A stretch of DNA of 18,296 nucleotides, taken from positions 8,912-27,207 of the forward strand of contig DXYE01000027.1 in assembly GCA_019415985.1 (NCBI GenBank), given 5' to 3'. The DNA comes from Clostridiales bacterium (GTDB taxonomy: Bacteria > Bacillota > Clostridia > Oscillospirales > CAG-272). How positions within the stretch are numbered: position 1 is the first letter of the stretch; each line of letters opens with the position of its first letter. The translations under genes and the position numbers were made by a program. The notes below the pieces were generated by a model. It saw nothing but the letters and a program-made list of their open reading frames with translations. It ran no database searches and had not been told where the DNA came from. Below, piece by piece: positions 15,505-18,296 of this stretch.

Positions 15505-15645
15505 ACGCGTCGGCCTCCATTCATTTCAAAAACGATTGAATACCGACTTGGAAACGTCTGGCATTCTGTTACTATTATTTATTGACAAGCCGGACGCTTC
15601 CTATACATTCCGCAGATGTTTTTCTATCTTTTTTTCCTTAAGTGA

Positions 15646-15674
15646 TAGACAAACGGCTGAAAGTATGATAGAAT
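15646..15674 (+). promoter_or_regulatory. Probable promoter of the GH27/GH36-like gene
   Basis: TAGACA (15646-15651) and TAGAAT (15669-15674) have a 17-base spacer; each hexamer differs from consensus at one base. The predicted start near 15681 leaves a leader of about 100 bases before GAGGTG (15772-15777) and the ATG. Confidence 0.6.
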
Positions 15675-15782
15675 AATGAAAATTTTTGAATTCATGGCTT
15701 GCGGTTCCCGGCAGCCCTAAAGAATATGCGTTATTTTTTGCCGGGGGAAAGGTATTGTTGCTTTCAACAAACGAGGTGAAAT

Positions 15783-18161
15783 ATGGCAGTCAATGCAGGT
15801 GCAACGGAAAAAACTCCCTCAGTACCACAGTATTTTTCATGGATCAACAACACAAACGAAGGATCGACAGAAGCGCAAACGCTGGCTAATCTTGATTTTT
15901 TTCATTACTTATACAAAACCTATGGCATGCAGCTTAAAATTTATGCGTTTGACGCCGGAAATCTCGACAATCCCGGAGATGGCTATGGTACCTTTGAGGA
16001 TGCTAAGTATAAGCGGCAATTTCCGCGCGGCTTCCGTCCCATTGTGGATAAAGCGAAGGAATCCGGCATCAGGCTGGGAATTTGGGGCGGTCCCGATGGC
16101 TTCGGAGACACGCCGGAGGAGGAAGCGGCCCGCCGTGAGCTTTTGGTTTCGCTCTGTCGGGATTATAATTTTATGCTTTTAAAAATTGACGGCGTCTGCG
16201 GACAGCTTCGTCCGGAAAAGCAGGCGGTATTCCGAGATACACTGGACGAATGCCGTACCTATTGTCCTGACTTTATTTTGCTCAATCACAGATTGGATTT
16301 GGGAATTGCAAAAGACCGTTCGACAACCTTCCTGTGGGAGGGGGCGGAGACGTATGTGGATGTTTTCCTGACGAATGTGTGTACGGCGCCTCATCATAGG
16401 GCAAGAGTAATGTCTCGCGGCTATGCACCGGAGCTGAAAAGACTTTCAGAGGACCATGGCGTCTGCATATCCTCCTGTTTGGATTACTGGGAGGATGATA
16501 TGATCCTGCAGGCTTTCAATCGCTGTATGATTCTTGCACCTGAGATGTACGGTAATCCGTGGTTGCTGCGGGACGATGAGCTGGCAAAATTGGCACGCAT
16601 CTACAATCTTCACGGGAAATACGGTGCGATTCTGGTCAACGGCAAAGAATTGGACGAAAAGTACGGTATGTTTGCAGTATCCCGCGGTTCAGAAAGCCAC
16701 AGATTCCTAACGTTGCGCAACATATCATGGAATACCATAGAGATACCGGTCAGACTTGACGATGAGATCGGTTTAACAGAGGGCCGGGAAGCATTGGTGA
16801 AAATTCAGCATCCGTATGAAGAGGTCATAGGCCGGTTTGCTATGGGGGAGACTGTAAAGATTCCGGTGCTCCCGTTCCGTAGCTGCCTTGTGGATATCGC
16901 TTCTGACGCAGCAGTAGATGGGGAGGATTATATAACCGGCTGTCCTTACAGACGAACTACGCCGGGAAATTATGAGTTGCTTGGCCTTCCCGGACAGACG
17001 GTAACGGCAAAGCATTACGATGCGTCCGGCAGGCTGATCGGTGAAAAGCAGGTGAGCTTCGGCGGAGGCGGGACCGGCAAGGAAGCGCCGGATTATCTCT
17101 GTGCGCTCCGGAAGACCGATGTGCCGGAGGATGCGGAAACACTGTATGAGACGACGGTCTTTACCGCAGACAACAATTCGTTGGAATGGAGAAGCCTGCA
17201 ACGTTCCGGCCCGTCAAAAATTCCGGAAGTCAATGAAGCGCGCCGTATGTTTTTTGAACAGGAAACATATCGTTTGCGCGGTATTGAGGACAACATCCTT
17301 TTTGACGGAAATCCCGATACTTGGTTTGACGGAAATTCTCTGACGATTTGGGGAGACTTGCGGTTGAACGGCGGTGTGCTGCGTATTGACTGCGGTGAGA
17401 TGATAGATGCCGATACCATGGAAATTACATGCTTTTGTACAAATGACGCAGCCCTTGAGAAGCATCCTCAGGATGTCGTCAAAAATATCCCAATTCCAGA
17501 ACAGGGAGACACTTCTTCGAATCTGAGGGATTTTAACCCCTTCTTCATGGATAAAAAAGAGGCGTTAGCGAAAAATATTGAGGTTCCGTCGGTTAAAGGA
17601 GAGGTCCATACGCTGATTACCCTGACAGGCGACCGAGTCCGCGTAACCTATAAATTGAACGAAGCTCCTTTCCGATATGTGCGGTTGCCGAGGCCTATGA
17701 ACCGCATTTATAATGTATCCTTCTATAAGAACGGCAAGCGGGTTTCTCTTAATCATCCGCGCGCCAACAATTTGTTCTCCCCATATGATGTTGAGCCTGT
17801 GATTGCCGCGTGGAAAAACACCATCCGTTTAGATTCATATGTGCCGGGCAGCTACCTTTGTGTAGGCATTGAAGGAAAGCATGGTATGAACAAGGTTTTT
17901 GCCGCAGCAAAAATCGGAGATCAGTATATCGGGGCGCCGGATCGTGCGACATCGTATCCTTCTAATGTTTGGGAGTTCTTTGTACATTATTCTGAGGAAA
18001 ATAATACCTTCTATATTCCTGTAAAGGAAGAGTACATTGGGCGCGACATAGAGATTTATGCGCTGCTCATGGAAGGCGGACAGGATGTATTGTCTCCGCA
18101 GGTTTATCTTGCATATGACAAGGATAAACGATATAGCAGTGTTTCATATGTTGATGAATAA
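15783..18161 (+). CDS. Large glycosidase-like protein, GH27/GH36-type barrel, no signal peptide
   Basis: The 792-residue product begins with a TIM-barrel of the alpha-galactosidase clan: QYFSWINNTNEG, GMQLKIYAFDAGNLDN, FRPIVDKAKESGIRLGIWGGPDG, then FMLLKIDG, where Asp136 is the likely nucleophile. SSCLDYWEDDM (Asp234, Asp238, Asp239) could give the acid/base. Residues about 300-375 look like a C-terminal beta domain. From about 490 a discoidin-like jelly roll is likely (RGIEDNILFDGNPDTWFDG, then LRLNGGVLRIDCGE), with a further beta-rich end. There is no signal peptide or anchor, so it seems cytoplasmic. Substrate is unknown; an alpha-galactoside is the best guess, in keeping with the GH110-like gene at 11033. 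Fold call is moderate, activity low. Confidence 0.68.
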   Translation: MAVNAGATEKTPSVPQYFSWINNTNEGSTEAQTLANLDFFHYLYKTYGMQLKIYAFDAGNLDNPGDGYGTFEDAKYKRQFPRGFRPIVDKAKESGIRLGIWGGPDGFGDTPEEEAARRELLVSLCRDYNFMLLKIDGVCGQLRPEKQAVFRDTLDECRTYCPDFILLNHRLDLGIAKDRSTTFLWEGAETYVDVFLTNVCTAPHHRARVMSRGYAPELKRLSEDHGVCISSCLDYWEDDMILQAFNRCMILAPEMYGNPWLLRDDELAKLARIYNLHGKYGAILVNGKELDEKYGMFAVSRGSESHRFLTLRNISWNTIEIPVRLDDEIGLTEGREALVKIQHPYEEVIGRFAMGETVKIPVLPFRSCLVDIASDAAVDGEDYITGCPYRRTTPGNYELLGLPGQTVTAKHYDASGRLIGEKQVSFGGGGTGKEAPDYLCALRKTDVPEDAETLYETTVFTADNNSLEWRSLQRSGPSKIPEVNEARRMFFEQETYRLRGIEDNILFDGNPDTWFDGNSLTIWGDLRLNGGVLRIDCGEMIDADTMEITCFCTNDAALEKHPQDVVKNIPIPEQGDTSSNLRDFNPFFMDKKEALAKNIEVPSVKGEVHTLITLTGDRVRVTYKLNEAPFRYVRLPRPMNRIYNVSFYKNGKRVSLNHPRANNLFSPYDVEPVIAAWKNTIRLDSYVPGSYLCVGIEGKHGMNKVFAAAKIGDQYIGAPDRATSYPSNVWEFFVHYSEENNTFYIPVKEEYIGRDIEIYALLMEGGQDVLSPQVYLAYDKDKRYSSVSYVDE

Positions 18162-18181
18162 AATCAGTCGTTGACGACGGA

Positions 18182-18227
18182 GGGATGCGAACAAGCAGCT
18201 TTTCTGCTTGTTCGCATCCCCTTTATT
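18182..18227 (+). terminator. Strong intrinsic terminator after the GH27/GH36-like gene
   Basis: A perfect 17-bp stem (18182-18198 with 18204-18220) and a five-base loop are followed by CTTTATTT. It starts 20 bases after the stop codon and shows the gene is transcribed alone. The last 70 bases of the window hold nothing recognisable. Confidence 0.9.
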
Positions 18228-18296
18228 TGTTCGTTTAACCAAAGACCGGCGGCTCAGCAATGCGGTTGAATTTTCTTTTTGGGGCTTCTTGTAATT

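Noticed and set aside
15582..15607. TTGACA ... TATACA as promoter for the GH27/GH36-like gene
   Set aside because: The spacer is only 14 bases; the pair at 15646-15674 with 17 bases is the better choice.
15686..15889. 67-codon ORF overlapping the start of the GH27/GH36-like gene
   Set aside because: No ribosome site at a proper distance, no recognisable domain, and it overlaps a much longer gene with good SD.

Overview
The window looks like chromosomal DNA from a Gram-positive anaerobe of the Clostridia, probably of the Ruminococcaceae/Oscillospirales type. The reasons are surface proteins anchored by S-layer homology (SLH) domains, consensus sigma-A promoters, strong AGGAGG-type ribosome sites, TTG starts, the zapA to U32-peptidase gene order, and a CmpB-like membrane protein typical of Firmicutes. 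The taxon is an inference; no rRNA gene is present.

Left part (1-4583): the 3' end of one SLH-protein gene and two complete SLH-protein genes, all on the plus strand. The first complete protein has a signal peptide, a family-9-like carbohydrate-binding region, an Asp/Ser/Thr linker and three C-terminal SLH domains. The second has a signal peptide, three N-terminal SLH domains and a large DUF4091/GH123-like glycosidase region. Each has its own perfect TTGACA-N17-TATAAT promoter and is followed by a hairpin. This is a small tandem surface-protein array, apparently grown by duplication and domain shuffling.

Middle part (4734-10620): housekeeping genes. truB (tRNA pseudouridine 55) is on the minus strand. 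Divergent from it are zapA (cell division) and a long U32 peptidase-family protein of the type now linked to RNA hydroxylation, followed by mnmE (tRNA U34 modification). zapA is preceded by a long leader that ends in a possible 7-codon upstream ORF. A hairpin there could hide the zapA ribosome site.

Right part (11033-18227): a leaderless right-handed beta-helix protein resembling GH110 alpha-galactosidases; a badly decayed methyltransferase gene with a Trm112-like zinc ribbon (12731-13718); an XRE-type regulator with a strong promoter and a perfect 13-base palindrome; a small four-helix membrane protein of the CmpB family; and a 792-residue protein with a GH27/GH36-like barrel and jelly-roll-like C-terminus, also without a signal peptide.

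A plausible common theme is host or plant glycans: one protein to bind and one to cleave at the cell surface, and two putative exo-galactosidase-like enzymes inside the cell. No sugar transporter is in the window, so the link is an inference. I see no CRISPR array, insertion sequence, prophage, tRNA or rRNA. The most interesting signals are regulatory (5'-terminal Shine-Dalgarno on an SLH mRNA, coupled leader ORF of zapA) and architectural (SLH fused to GH123-like).
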